A DNA stretch of 64,000 nucleotides. Source: Hydractinia symbiolongicarpus (lineage: Eukaryota > Cnidaria > Hydrozoa > Anthoathecata > Hydractiniidae). The notes beneath the pieces are model-generated. The model did no database searches. It was not told where the DNA came from and worked only from the letters and a program-made list of their open reading frames with translations. Positions within the stretch are counted from its first letter, which is position 1; each line of letters starts with the position of its first letter. Shown one piece after another: positions 10,436 through 24,185 of the stretch. The stretch is taken from NCBI RefSeq assembly GCF_029227915.1, contig NC_079885.1:29825001-29889000 (forward strand), in the 5' to 3' direction. The position numbers and the translations under genes were made by a program.

Positions 10436-11351
10436 ATTTAAAAATGTTTTCATTTTTGATGAGACGCTGAATAAAAGAAGTTTAATCGCCGCCAAACGAA
10501 AACCCGCCATTTCCCGCAAACCCCGGACTCGGCCCGTATAGTCAAAAGTATACAAAGAAAGTACCCAGGGAGTAAACTCATTTTCCGAACGATTTTTTAA
10601 ATTATTTTTTCACCACTACAACGCATGAGACTTGTAGTTTTTAAAAATGTTTTCATTTTTTATGAGAGGCTGAATAAAAGAAGTCTAATCGCCGGCAAGC
10701 GAAAACCCGCGATTTCCCGTAAATCCCGGACTCGGCGCGTATAGTCAAAAGTATACAAAGAAAGTACCCAGGGAGTAAACTCATTTTCCGAACGATTTTT
10801 TAAATTATTTTTTCACCACTAAAACGCATGAGACTTGCAGATATCAGAAATGTTTTCATTTTTGATGAGACGCTTAATGAAAGTGGTTTAATCGCCGACA
10901 AACGAAAACCCGCCATTTCCCGTAAACCCCGGACTCGGCCCGTATAGTCAAAAGTATACAAAGAAAGTATCCAGGGAGTAAACTCATTTTGCGAACGATT
11001 TTTTAAATTATTTTTTCACCACTACAACGCATGAGACTTGTAGTTTTCAAAAATGTTTTCATTTGTGATGAGACGCTGAATAAAAGAAGTTTAATCGCCG
11101 GCAAACGAAAACCCGCCATTTCCCGTAAACCCCGGCCTCGGCCCGTATAGTCAAAAGTATACAAAAAAGTACCCAGGGAGTAAACTCATTTTCCGAACGA
11201 TTTTTTAAATTATTTTTTCACCACTACAACGCATGAGACTTGTAGTTTTCAAAAATGTTTTCATTTTTGATGAGACGCTTAATGAAAGAGGTTTAATCGC
11301 CGGCAAACAAAACCCGCGATTTCCCGTAAATCCCGGGCTTGGCCCGTATAG

Positions 11352-11554
11352 TCGATTGTATACAAAGAAAGTACCCTGTGAGTAAACTCATTTCCAAAAC
11401 GATTTTTTAAAACATCTTTTCACCACTAAAACGCATGAGACTTGTAGTTTTCAGAAATGTTTGAATTTTTGATGAGACGGTGAATAAAAGAAGTTTAATC
11501 GCCGGCAAACGAAATCCCGCGATTTCCCGTAAATCCCGCGCTTGGCCCGTATAG
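11352..11554 (+). repeat. Chimeric monomer at the right edge of domain A copy 1
   Basis: The first two thirds are the divergent GACGGTG subfamily (TCGATTG start, CCCTGTGAG, TTTGAATTTTTG). From 11497 the unit switches to AAGTTTAATCGCCGGC followed by GAAATCCCGCG, a tail this subfamily does not otherwise carry. The corresponding unit at 37319-37521 keeps the expected AAGTTTTATCGTCGGC tail seen many times in domain C. The switch lies after GGTGAATAAAAGAAG, a stretch shared by both parents, as expected for homologous exchange within a unit. It marks the boundary between domains A and B. Confidence 0.8.
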
Positions 11555-11599
11555 TCGAATGTATACAAAGAAAAAACCCAGGGAGTAAACTCATTTTCC

Positions 11600-14500
11600 A
11601 AACGATTTTTTAAATTATTTTTTCACCAATACAACGCATAAGACTTGTAGTTTTCAAAAATGTTTTCATTTTTGATGAGACGCTGAATAAAAGAAGTTTA
11701 ATCGCCGGCAAACGAAAACACGCCATTTCCCGTAAGCCCCGGACTCGGCCCGTATAGTCAAAAGTATACAAAGAAAGTACCCAGGGAGTAAACTCATTTT
11801 ATGAACGATTTTCTAAATTATTTTTCCACCACTACAACGCATGAGACTTGTGGTTTTTAAAAATGTTTTCATTTTTGATGGGACGCTGAATAAAAGAAGT
11901 TTAATCGCCGGCAAACGAAATCCCGCGATTTCCCGTAAATCCCGGACTCGGCCCGTATAGTCAAAAGTATACAAAGAAAGTACCCAGGGAGTAAACTCAT
12001 TTCCCGAACGATTTTTTAAATTAATTTTTCACCACTAAAACGCATGAGACTTGTAGTTTTCAGAAATGTTTTCATTTTTGATCAGATGCTTAATGAAAGT
12101 GGTTTAATCGCCGGCAAACGAAAACCCGCGATTTCCCGTAAATCCCGGGCTTGGCCCGTATAGTCGAATGTATACAAAGAAAAAACCCAGGGAGTAAACT
12201 CATTTTCCAAACAATTTTTTAAATTATTTTTTCACCACTACAACGCATGAGACTTGTAGTTTTTAAAAATGTTTTCATTTTTGATGAGACGCTGAATAAA
12301 AGAAGTTTAATCGCCGGCAAACGAAAACCCGCCATTTCCCGTAAACCCCGGACTCGGACCGTATAGTCAAAAGTATACAAAGAAAGTACCCAGGGACTAA
12401 ACTCATTTTCCGAACGATTTTTTAAATTATTTTTGCACCACTACAACGCATGAGACTTGTGGTTTTTAAAAATGTTTCCATTTTTGATGAGACGCTGAAT
12501 AAAAGAAGTCTAATCGCCGGCAAGCGAAAACCAGCGATTTCCCGTAAATCCCGGACTCGGCGCGTATAGTCAAAAGTATTCAAAGAAAGTACCCAGGGAG
12601 TAAACTCATTTCCCGAACGATTTTTTAAATTATTTTTTCACCACTAAAACGCATGAGACTTGCAGTTTTCAGAAATCTTTTCATTTTTGATGAGACGCTT
12701 AATGAAAGTGGTTTAATCGCCGGCAAACGAAAACCCGCCATTTCCCGTAAACCCCGGAATCGGCCCGTATAGTCAAAAGTATACAAAGAAAGTACCCAGG
12801 GAGTAAACTCATTTCCCGAACGATTTTTAAAGTTATTTTTTCACCACTAAAACGTATGAGACTTGTAGTTTTCAGAAATGTTTTCATTTTTGATGAGACG
12901 CTTAATGAATGTGGTTTAAACGCCGGCAAACGAAAACCCGCGATTTCCCGTAAATCCCGGACTCGGCCCGTATAGTCAAAAGTATACAAAGAAAGTACCC
13001 AGGGAGTAAACTCATTTCCCGAACGATTTTTTAAATTATTTTTTCACCACTACAACGCATGAGACTTGTATTTTTTAAAAATGTTTTCATTTTTGATGAG
13101 ACGCTGAATAAAAGAAGTTTAATCGCCGGCAAACGAAAACCCGCCATTTCCCGCAAACCCCGGACTCGGCCCGTATAGTCAAAAGCATACAAAGAAAGTA
13201 CCCAGGGAGTAAACTCATTTTCCGAACGATTTTTTAAATTATTTTTTCACCAATACAACGCATAAGACTTGTAGTTTTCAAAAATGTTTTCATTTTTGAT
13301 GAGACGCTGAATAAAAGAAGTTTAATCGCCGGCAAACGAAAACCCGCCATTGCCCGTAAGCCCCGGACTCGGCCCGTATAGTCAAAAGTATACAAAGAAA
13401 GTACCCAGGGAGTAAACTCATTTTCCGAACGATTTTCTAAATTATTTTTCCACCACTACAACGCATGAGACTTGTGGTTTTTAAAAATGTTTTCATTTTT
13501 GATGGGACGCTGAATAAAAGAAGTTTAATCGCCGGCAAACGAAACCCCGCGATTTCCCGTAAATCCCGGACTCGGCCCGTATAGTCAAAAGTATACAAAG
13601 AAAGTACCCAGGGAGTAAACTCATTTCTCGAACGATTTTTTAAATTAATTTTTCACCACTAAAACGCATGAGACTTGTAGTTTTCAGAAATGTTTTCATT
13701 TTTGATGAGATGCTTAATGAAAGTGGTTTAATCGCCGGCAAACGAAAACCCGCGATTTCCCGTAAATCCCGGGCTTGGCCCGTATAGTCGAATGTATACA
13801 AAGAAAAAACCCAGGGAGTAAACTCATTTTCCAAACAATTTTTTAAATTATTTTTTCACCACTACAACGCATGAGACTTGTAGTTTTTAAAAATGTTTTC
13901 ATTTTTGATGAGACGCTGAATAAAAGAAGTTTAATCGCCGGCAAACGAAAACCCGCCATTTCCCGTAAACCCCGGACTCGGACCGTATAGTCAAAAGTAT
14001 ACAAAGAAAGTACCGAGGGACTAAACTCATTTTCCGAACGATTTTTTAAATTATTTTTGCACCACTACAACGCATGAGACTTGTGGTTTTTAAAAATGTT
14101 TCCATTTTTGATGAGACGCTGAATAAAAGAAGTCTAATCGCCGGCAAGCGAAAACCAGCGATTTCCCGTAAATCCCGGACTCGGCGCGTATAGTCAAAAG
14201 TACACAAAGAAAGTACCCAGGGAGTAAACTCATTTCCCGAACGATTTTTTAAATTATTTTTTCACCACTAAAACGCATGAAACTTGCAGTTTTCAGAAAT
14301 CTTTTCATTTTTGATGAGACGCTTAATGAAAGTGGTTTAATCGCCGGCAAACGAAAACCCGCCATTTCCCGTAAACCCCGGAATCGGCCCGTATAGTAAA
14401 AAGTATACAAAGAAAGTACCCAGGGAGTAAACTCATTTCCCGAACGATTTTTAAAGTTATTTTTTCACCACTAAAACGTATGAGACTTGTAGTTTTCAGA

Positions 14501-14778
14501 AATGTTTTCATTTTTGATGAGACGCTTAATGAATGTGGTTTAAACGCCGGCAAACGAAAACCCGCGATTTCCCGTAAATCCCGGACTCGGCCCGTATAGT
14601 CAAAAGTATACAAAGAAAGTACCCAGGGAGTAAACTCATTTCCCGAACGATTTTTTAAATTATTTTTTCACCACTACAACGCATGAGACTTGTATTTTTT
14701 AAAAATGTTTTCATTTTTGATGAGACGCTGAATAAAAGAAGTTTAATCGCCGGCAAACGAAAACCCGCCATTTCCCGT
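11600..14778 (+). repeat. 1624-bp (8-monomer) tandem repeat
   Basis: Bases about 11600-13154 match about 13224-14778 at an offset of exactly 1624. Differences seen include ACACGCC for ACCCGCC, TTTATGAACG for TTTCCGAACG, CATTGCCCG for CATTTCCCG, TACCGAGGG for TACCCAGGG and GTACACAAAG for GTATTCAAAG. The density of these single-base changes is higher than in the younger pairs at 16755 and 57223, so this is an older repeat. Edges are where identity fades and are approximate. Confidence 0.82.
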
Positions 14779-15088
14779 AAACCCCGGACTCGGCCCGTAT
14801 AGTCAAAAGTATACAAAGAAAGTACCCAGGGAGTAAACTCATTTTCCGAACGATTTTTTAAATTATTTTTTCACCACTACAACGCATGAGACTTGTAGTT
14901 TTCAAAAATGTTTTCATTTTTGATGAGACGCTGAATAAAAGAAGTTTAATCGCCGGCAAACGAAAGCCCGCCATTTCCCGTAAACCCCGGCCTCGGCCCG
15001 TATAGAGAAAAGTATACAAAGAAAGTACCCAGGGAGTAAACTCATTTTCCGAACGATTTTTTAAATTATTTTTTCACCACTACAACGC

Positions 15089-15620
15089 ATGAGACTTGTA
15101 GTTTTCAAAAATGTTTTCATTTTTGATGAGACGCTGAATAAAAGAAGTTTAATCGCCGGCAAACGAAAACCTGCGATTTCCCATAAATCCCGGGCTTGGC
15201 CCGTATAGTCGAATGTATACAAAGAAAGTACCCAGGGTGTAAACTCATTTCCCGAACGATTTTTTAAATTATCTTTTCACCACTAAAACGCAAGAGACTT
15301 GTAGTTTTCAAACATGTTTTCATTTTTGATGAGACGCTGAATAAAAGAAGTTTAATCGCCGGCAAACGAAAACCCGCCATTTCCCGTAAACCCCGGACTC
15401 GGACCGTATAGTCAAAAGTATACAAAGAAAGTACCCAGGGACTAAACTCATTTTCCGAACGATTTTTTAAATTATCTTTTCACCACTAAAACGCAAGAGA
15501 CTTGTAGTTTTCAAACATGTTTTCATTTTTGATGAGACGCTGAATAAAAGAAGTTTAATCGCCGGCAAACGAAAACCCGCCATTTCCCGTAAACCCCGGA
15601 CTCGGACCGTATAGTCAAAA
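15089..15620 (+). repeat. Locally doubled ACGCAAGAGAC monomer
   Basis: Two successive units carry ATCTTTTCACCAC with AAAACGCAAGAGAC and CAAACATG, the rare CAAGAGAC lying at 15291 and 15494, exactly one unit apart. Elsewhere in domain B this unit is usually single. The second copy is followed by the GGACCGTATAG tail, then the AGAAATCTTTTC unit, so the order differs from the other domain B blocks. A single-unit duplication or a crossover between blocks would explain it. Confidence 0.75.
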
Positions 15621-16754
15621 GTATACAAAGAAAGTACCCAGGGAGTAAACTCATTTCCCGAACGATTTTTTAAATTATTTTTTCACCACTAAAACGCATG
15701 AGACTTGCAGTTTTCAGAAATCTTTTCATTTTTGATGAGACGCTTAATGAAAGTGGTTTAATCGCCGGCAAACGAAAACCCGCCATTTCCCGTAAACCCC
15801 GGAATCGGCCCGTATAGTCAAAAGTATACAAAGAAAGTACTCAGGGAGTAAACTCATTTCCCGAACGATTTTTTAAATTATTTTTTCACCACTACAACGC
15901 ATGAGACTTGTATTTTTTAAAAATGTTTTCATTTTTGATGAGACGCTGAATAAAAGAAGTTTAATCGCCGGCAAACGAAAACCCGCCATTTCCCGTAAAC
16001 CCCGGACTCGGCCAGTATAGTCAAAAGTATACAAAGAAAGTACCCAGGGAGTAAACTCATTTTCCGAACGATTTTTTAAATTATTTTTTCACCACTACAA
16101 CGCATGAGACTTGTAGTTTTCAAAAATGTTTTCATTTTTGATGAGACGCTGAATAAAAGAAGTTTAATCGCCGGCAAACGAAAACCCGCCATTTCCCGTA
16201 AACCCCGGACTCAGCCCGTATAGTCAAAAGCATACAAAGAAAGTACCTAGGGAGTAAACTCATTTTCCGAACGATTTTTTAAATTATTTTTTCACCAATA
16301 CAACGCATAAGACTTGTAGTTTTCAAAAATGTTTTCATTTTTGATGAGACGCTGAATAAAAGAAGTTTAATCGCCGGCAAACGAAAACCCGCCATTTCCC
16401 GTAAGCCCCGGACTCGGCCCGTATAGTCAAAAGTATAGAAAGAAAGTACCCAGGGAGTAAACTCATTTTCCGAACGATTTTCTAAATTATTTTTCCACCA
16501 CTACAACGCATGAGACTTGTGGTTTTTAAAAATGTTTTCATTTTTGATGGGACGCTGAATAAAAGAAGTTTAATCGCCGGCAAACGAAACCCCGCGATTT
16601 CCCGTAAATCCCGGACTCGGCCCGTATAGTCAAAAGTATACAAAGAAAGTACCCAGGGAGTAAACTCATTTCCCGAACGATTTTTTAAATTAATTTTTCA
16701 CCACTAAAACGCATGAGACTTGTAGTTTTCAGAAATGTTTTCATTTTTGATGAG

Positions 16755-19190
16755 ATGCTTAATGAAAGTGGTTTAATCGCCGGCAAACGAAAACCCGCGA
16801 TTTCCCGTAAATCCCGGGCTTGGCCCGTATAGTCGAATGTATACAAAGAAAAAACCCAGGGAGTAAACTCATTTTCCAAACAATTTTTTAAATTATTTTT
16901 TTACCACTACAACGCATGAGACTTGTAGTTTTTAAAAATGTTTTCATTTTTGATGAGACGCTGAATAAAAGAAGTTTAATCGCCGGCAAACGAAAACCCG
17001 CCATTTCCCGTAAACCCCGGACTCGGACCGTATAGTCAAATGTATACAAAGAAAGTACCCAGGGACTAAACTCATTTTCCGAACGATTTTTTAAATTATT
17101 TTTGCACCACTACAACGCATGAGACTTGTGGTTTTTAAAAATGTTTCCATTTTTGATGAGACGCTGAATAAAAGAAGTCTAATCGCCGGCAAGCGAAAAC
17201 CAGCGATTTCCCGTAAATCCCGGACTCGGCGCGTATAGTCAAAAGTATACAAAGAAAGTACCCAGGGAGTAAACTCATTTCCCGAACGATTTTTTAAATT
17301 ATTTTTTCACCACTAAAACGCATGAGACTTGCAGTTTTCAGAAATCTTTTCAATTTTGATGAGACGCTTAATGAAAGTGGTTTAATCGCCGGCAAACGAA
17401 AACCCGCCATTTCCCGTAAACCCCGGAATCGGCCCGTATAGTCAAAAGTATACAAAGAAAGTACCCAGGGAGTAAACTCATTTCCCGAACGATTTTTAAA
17501 GTTATTTTTTCACCACTAAAACGTATGAGACTTGTAGTTTTCAGAAATGTTTTCATTTTTGATGAGACGCTTAATGAATGTGGTTTAAACGCCGGCAAAC
17601 GAAAACCCGCGATTTCCCGTAAATCCCGGACTCGGCCCGTATAGTCAAAAGTATACAAAGAAAGTACCCAGGGAGTAAACTCATTTCCCGAACGATTTTT
17701 TAAATTATTTTTTCACCACTACAACGCATGAGACTTGTATTTTTTAAAAATGTTTTCATTTTTGATGAGACGCTGAATAAAAGAAGTTTAATCGCCGGCA
17801 AACGAAAACCCGCCATTTCCTGTAAACCCCGGACTCGGCCCGTATAGTCAAAAGTATACAAAGAAAGTACCCAGGGAGTAAACTCATTTTCCGAACGATT
17901 TTTTAAATTATTTTTTCACCACTACAACGCATGAGACTTGTAGTTTTCAAAAATGTTTTCATTTTTGATGAGATGCTTAATGAAAGTGGTTTAATCGCCG
18001 GCAAACGAAAACCCGCGATTTCCCGTAAATCCCGGGCTTGGCCCGTATAGTCGAATGTATACAAAGAAAAAACCCAGGGAGTAAACTCATTTTCCAAACA
18101 ATTTTTTAAATTATTTTTTTACCACTACAACGCATGAGACTTGTAGTTTTTAAAAATGTTTTCATTTTTGATGAGACGCTGAATAAAAGAAGTTTAATCG
18201 CCGGCAAACGAAAACCCGCCATTTCCCGTAAACCCCGGACTCGGACCGTATAGTCAAATGTATACAAAGAAAGTACCCAGGGACTAAACTCATTTTCCGA
18301 ACGATTTTTTAAATTATTTTTGCACCACTACAACGCATGAGACTTGTGGTTTTTAAAAATGTTTCCATTTTTGATGAGACGCTGAATAAAAGAAGTCTAA
18401 TCGCCGGCAAGCGAAAACCAGCGATTTCCCGTAAATCCCGGACTCGGCGCGTATAGTCAAAAGTATACAAAGAAAGTACCCAGGGAGTAAACTCATTTCC
18501 CGAACGATTTTTTAAATTATTTTTTCACCACTAAAACGCATGAGACTTGCAGTTTTCAGAAATCTTTTCAATTTTGATGAGACGCTTAATGAAAGTGGTT
18601 TAATCGCCGGCAAACGAAAACCCGCCATTTCCCGTAAACCCCGGAATCGGCCCGTATAGTCAAAAGTATACAAAGAAAGTACCCAGGGAGTAAACTCATT
18701 TCCCGAACGATTTTTAAAGTTATTTTTTCACCACTAAAACGTATGAGACTTGTAGTTTTCAGAAATGTTTTCATTTTTGATGAGACGCTTAATGAATGTG
18801 GTTTAAACGCCGGCAAACGAAAACCCGCGATTTCCCGTAAATCCCGGACTCGGCCCGTATAGTCAAAAGTATACAAAGAAAGTACCCAGGGAGTAAACTC
18901 ATTTCCCGAACGATTTTTTAAATTATTTTTTCACCACTACAACGCATGAGACTTGTATTTTTTAAAAATGTTTTCATTTTTGATGAGACGCTGAATAAAA
19001 GAAGTTTAATCGCCGGCAAACGAAAACCCGCCATTTCCTGTAAACCCCGGACTCGGCCCGTATAGTCAAAAGTATACAAAGAAAGTACCCAGGGAGTAAA
19101 CTCATTTTCCGAACGATTTTTTAAATTATTTTTTCACCACTACAACGCATGAGACTTGTAGTTTTCAAAAATGTTTTCATTTTTGATGAG
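16755..19190 (+). repeat. Tandem 1218-bp duplication (6 monomers)
   Basis: Bases 16755-17972 and 17973-19190 appear identical by eye. The junction is inside the unit at about 17954-17973: its left half reads CAAAAATGTTTTC like the unit at 19170, and its right half switches to GATGAGATGCTTAATG like the unit at 16755. Private variants are shared by both copies, including TCAAATGTATAC with GGGACTAAAC, GAAATCTTTTCAATTTTG and TTCCTGTAAACC. The other two blocks of domain B with the same neighbours have only one copy, so this is a recent private doubling with its breakpoint in conserved monomer sequence. Confidence 0.9.
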
Positions 19191-20471
19191 ACGCTGAATA
19201 AAAGAAGTTTAATCGCCGGCAAACGAAAGCCCGCCATTTCCCGTAAACCCCGGCCTCGGCCCGTATAGAGAAAAGTATACAAAGAAAGTACCCAGGGAGT
19301 AAACTCATTTTCCGAACGATTTTTTAAATTATTTTTTTACCACTACAACGCATGAGACTTGTAGTTTTCAAAAATGTTTTCATTTTTGATGAGACGCTGA
19401 ATAAAAGAAGTTTAATCGCCGGCAAACGAAAACCTGCGATTTCCCATAAATCCCGGGCTTGGCCCGTATAGTCGAATGTATACAAAGAAAGTACCCAGGG
19501 TGTAAACTCATTTCCCGAACGATTTTTTAAATTATCTTTTCACCACTAAAACGCAAGAGACTTGTAGTTTTCAAACATGTTTTCATTTTTGATGAGACGC
19601 TGAATAAAAGAAGTTTAATCGCCGGCAAACGAAAACCCGCCATTTCCCGTAAGCCCCGGAATCGGCCCGTATAGTCAAAAGTATACAAAGAAAGTACCCA
19701 GGGAGTAAACTCATTTCCCGAACGATTTTTTAAATTATTTTTTCACCACTACAACGCATGAGACTTGTATTTTTTAAAAATGTTTTCATTTTTGATGAGA
19801 CGCTGAATAAAAGAAGTTTAATCGCCGGCAAACGAAAACCCGCCATTTCCTGTAAACCCCGGACTCGGCCCGTATAGTCAAAAGTATACAAAGAAAGTAC
19901 CCAGGGAGTAAACTCATTTTCCGAACGATTTTTTAAATTATTTTTTCACCACTACAACGCATGAGACTTGTAGTTTTCAAAAATGTTTTCATTTTTGATG
20001 AGACGCTGAATAAAAGAAGTTTAATCGCCGGCAAACGAAAGCCCGCCATTTCCCGTAAACCCCGGCCTCGGCCCGTATAGAGAAAAGTATACAAAGAAAG
20101 TACCCAGGGAGTAAACTCATTTTCCGAACGATTTTTTAAATTATTTTTTTACCACTACAACGCATGAGACTTGTAGTTTTCAAAAATGTTTTCATTTTTG
20201 ATGAGACGCTGAATAAAAGAAGTTTAATCGCCGGCAAACGAAAACCTGCGATTTCCCATAAATCCCGGGCTTGGCCCGTATAGTCGAATGTATACAAAGA
20301 AAGTACCCAGGGTGTAAACTCATTTCCCGAACGATTTTTTAAATTATCTTTTCACCACTAAAACGCAAGAGACTTGTAGTTTTCAAACATGTTTTCATTT
20401 TTGATGAGACGCTGAATAAAAGAAGTTTAATCGCCGGCAAACGAAAACCCGCCATTTCCCGTAAGCCCCGG
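18848..20471 (+). repeat. Tandem 812-bp duplication (4 monomers)
   Basis: The series TTGTATTTTTTAAA unit, CAAAAATG unit with GAAAGCCCGCC, GTATAGAGAAAAG unit and ACGCAAGAGAC unit occurs twice in a row, GTATAGAGAAAAG lying at 19264 and 20076. The right-hand copy is followed by a third, partial repeat that starts with AGTACTCAGGG near 20505. The join shows GCCCCGGAATCGG, a fusion of the GCCCCGG and GGAATCGG tails. Limits are accurate to tens of bases. Confidence 0.82.
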
Positions 20472-23400
20472 AATCGGCCCGTATAGTCAAAAGTATACAA
20501 AGAAAGTACTCAGGGAGTAAACTCATTTCCCGAACGATTTTTTAAATTATTTTTTCACCACTACAACGCATGAGACTTGTATTTTTTAAAAATGTTTTCA
20601 TTTTTGATGAGACGCTGAATAAAAGAAGTTTAATCGCCGGCAAACGAAAACCCGCCATTTCCCGTAAACCCCGGACTCAGCCCGTATAGTCAAAAGCATA
20701 CAAAGAAAGTACCCAGGGAGTAAACTCATTTTCCGAACGATTTTTTAAATTATTTTTTCACCAATACAACGCATAAGACTTGTAGTTTTCAAAAATGTTT
20801 TCATTTTTGATGAGACGCTGAATAAAAGAAGTTTAATCGCCGGCAAACGAAAACCCGCCATTTCCCGTAAGCCCCGGACTCGGCCCGTATAGTCAAAAGT
20901 ATACAAAGAAAGTACCCAGGGAGTAAACTCATTTTCCGAACGATTTTCTAAATTATTTTTCCACCACTACAACGCATGAGACTTGTGGTTTTTAAAAATG
21001 TTTTCATTTTTGATGGGACGCTGAATAAAAGAAGTTTAATCGCCGGCAAACGAAACCCCGCGATTTCCCGTAAATCCCGGACTCGGCCCGTATAGTCAAA
21101 AGTATACAAAGAAAGTACCCAGGGAGTAAACTCATTTCCCGAACGATTTTTTAAATTAATTTTTCACCACTAAAACGCATGAGACTTGTAGTTTTCAGAA
21201 ATGTTTTCATTTTTGATGAGATGCTTAATGAAAGTGGTTTAATCGCCGGCAAACGAAAACCCGCGATTTCCCGTAAATCCCGGGCTTGGCCCGTATAGTC
21301 GAATGTATACAAAGAAAAAACCCAGGGAGTAAACTCATTTTCCAAACAATTTTTTAAATTATTTTTTTACCACTACAACGCATGAGACTTGTAGTTTTTA
21401 AAAATGTTTTCATTTTTGATGAGACGCTGAATAAAAGAAGTTTAATCGCCGGCAAACGAAAACCCGCCATTTCCCGTAAACCCCGGACTCGGACCGTATA
21501 GTCAAATGTATACAAAGAAAGTACCCAGGGACTAAACTCATTTTCCGAACGATTTTTTAAATTATTTTTGCACCACTACAACGCATGAGACTTGTGGTTT
21601 TTAAAAATGTTTCCATTTTTGATGAGACGCTGAATAAAAGAAGTCTAATCGCCGGCAAGCGAAAACCAGCGATTTCCCGTAAATCCCGGACTCGGCGCGT
21701 ATAGTCAAAAGTATACAAAGAAAGTACCCAGGGAGTAAACTCATTTCCCGAACGATTTTTTAAATTATTTTTTCACCACTAAAACGCATGAGACTTGCAG
21801 TTTTCAGAAATCTTTTCAATTTTGATGAGACGCTTAATGAAAGTGGTTTAATCGCCGGCAAACGAAAACCCGCCATTTCCCGTAAACCCCGGAATCGGCC
21901 CGTATAGTCAAAAGTATACAAAGAAAGTACCCAGGGAGTAAACTCATTTCCCGAACGATTTTTAAAGTTATTTTTTCACCACTAAAACGTATGAGACTTG
22001 TAGTTTTCAGAAATGTTTTCATTTTTGATGAGACGCTTAATGAATGTGGTTTAAACGCCGGCAAACGAAAACCCGCGATTTCCCGTAAATCCCGGACTCG
22101 GCCCGTATAGTCAAAAGTATACAAAGAAAGTACCCAGGGAGTAAACTCATTTCCCGAACGATTTTTTAAATTATTTTTTCACCACTACAACGCATGAGAC
22201 TTGTATTTTTTAAAAATGTTTTCATTTTTGATGAGACGCTGAATAAAAGAAGTTTAATCGCCGGCAAACGAAAACCCGCCATTTCCTGTAAACCCCGGAC
22301 TCGGCCCGTATAGTCAAAAGTATACAAAGAAAGTACCCAGGGAGTAAACTCATTTTCCGAACGATTTTTTAAATTATTTTTTCACCACTACAACGCATGA
22401 GACTTGTAGTTTTCAAAAATGTTTTCATTTTTGATGAGACGCTGAATAAAAGAAGTTTAATCGCCGGCAAACGAAAGCCCGCCATTTCCCGTAAACCCCG
22501 GCCTCGGCCCGTATAGAGAAAAGTATACAAAGAAAGTACCCAGGGAGTAAACTCATTTTCCGAACGATTTTTTAAATTATTTTTTTACCACTACAACGCA
22601 TGAGACTTGTAGTTTTCAAAAATGTTTTCATTTTTGATGAGACGCTGAATAAAAGAAGTTTAATCGCCGGCAAACGAAAACCTGCGATTTCCCATAAATG
22701 CCGGGCTTGGCCCGTATAGTCGAATGTATACAAAGAAAGTACCCAGGGTGTAAACTCATTTCCCGAACGATTTTTTAAATTATCTTTTCACCACTAAAAC
22801 GCAAGAGACTTGTAGTTTTCAAAAATGTTTTCATTTTTGATGAGACGCTGAATAAAAGAAGTTTAATTGCCGGCAAACGAAAACCTGCGATTTCCCATAA
22901 ATCCCGGGCTTGGCCCGTATAGTCGAATGTATACAAAGAAAGTACCCAGGGTGTAAACTCATTTCCCGAACGATTTTTTAAATTATCTTTTCACCACTAA
23001 AACGCAAGAGACTTGTAGTTTTCAAACATGTTTTCATTTTTGATGAGACGCTGAATAAAAGAAGTTTAATCGCCGGCAAACGAAAACCCGCCATTTCCCG
23101 TAAGCCCCGGACTCGGCCCGTATAGTCAAAAGTATACAAAGAAAGTACCCAGGGAGTAAACTCATTTTCCGAACGATTTTCTAAATTATTTTTCCACCAC
23201 TACAACGCATGAGACTTGTGGTTTTTAAAAATGTTTTCATTTTTGATGAGACGCTGAATAAAAGAAGTTTAATCGCCGGCAAACGAAACCCCGCGATTTC
23301 CCGTAAATCCCGGACTCGGCCCGTATAGTCAAAAGTATACAAAGAAAGTACCCAGGGAGTAAACTCATTTCCCGAACGATTTTTTAAATTATTTTTTCAC

Positions 23401-24185
23401 CACTAAAACGCATGAGACTTGTAGTTTTCAGAAATGTTTTCATTTTTGATGAGATGCTTAATGAAAGTGGTTTAATCGCCGGCAAACGAAAACCCGCGAT
23501 TTCCCGTAAATCCCGGGCTTGGCCCGTATAGTCGAATGTATACAAAGAAAAAACCCAGGGAGTAAACTCATTTTCCAAACAATTTTTTAAACTATTTTTT
23601 CACCACTACAACGCATGAGACTTGTAGTTTTTAAAAATGTTTTCATTTTTGATGAGACGCTGAACAAAAGAAGTTTAATCGCCGGCAAACGAAAACCCGC
23701 CATTTCCCGTAAACACCGGACTCGGACCGTATAGTCAAAAGTATACAAAGAAAGTACCCAGGGACTAAACTCATTTTCCGAACGATTTTTTAAATTATTT
23801 TTGCACCACTACAACGCATGAGACTTGTGGTTTTTAAAAATGTTTCCATTTTTGATGAGACGCTGAATAAAAGAAGTCTAATCGCCGGCAAGCGAAAACC
23901 AGCGATTTCCCGTAAATCCCGGACTCGGCGCGTATAGTCAAAAGTATACAAAGAAAGTACCCAGGGAGTAAACTCATTTCCCGAACGATTTTTTAAATTA
24001 TTTTTTCACCACTAAAATGCATGAGACTTGCAGTTTTCAGAAATGTTTTCATTTTTGATGAGACGCTTAATGAATGTGGTTTAAACGCCGGCAAACAAAA
24101 ACCCGCGATTTCCCGTAAATCCCGGACTTGGCCCGTATAGTCAAAAGTATACAAAGAAAGTACCCATGGAGTAAACTCATTTCCC

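Larger units (their letters stand above)
1..11496 (+). repeat. Domain A, copy 1 of the 25,967-bp offset duplication
   Basis: About 57 monomers whose exact order of variants recurs at 25968-37463. Private variants match throughout. Examples are AATTGCCGG in the first unit, CACAAGAC near 1502, the 3-bp loss in ACCCGATTTCCCG near 1384, GTAAACAAAG near 2645, GTATATAAAG near 5486, the short GATTTTTAAA near 7351, TTTTGCGAACG near 10987 and ATTTGTGATG near 11063. One mismatch was found: C at 2827 against G at 28794. The left limit lies beyond the window. The right limit is the first divergent base at 11497 (A) against 37464 (T), inside a monomer. Internally the domain holds smaller repeats of 3-4, 6, 7 and 11 monomers, listed separately. 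Confidence 0.96.
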
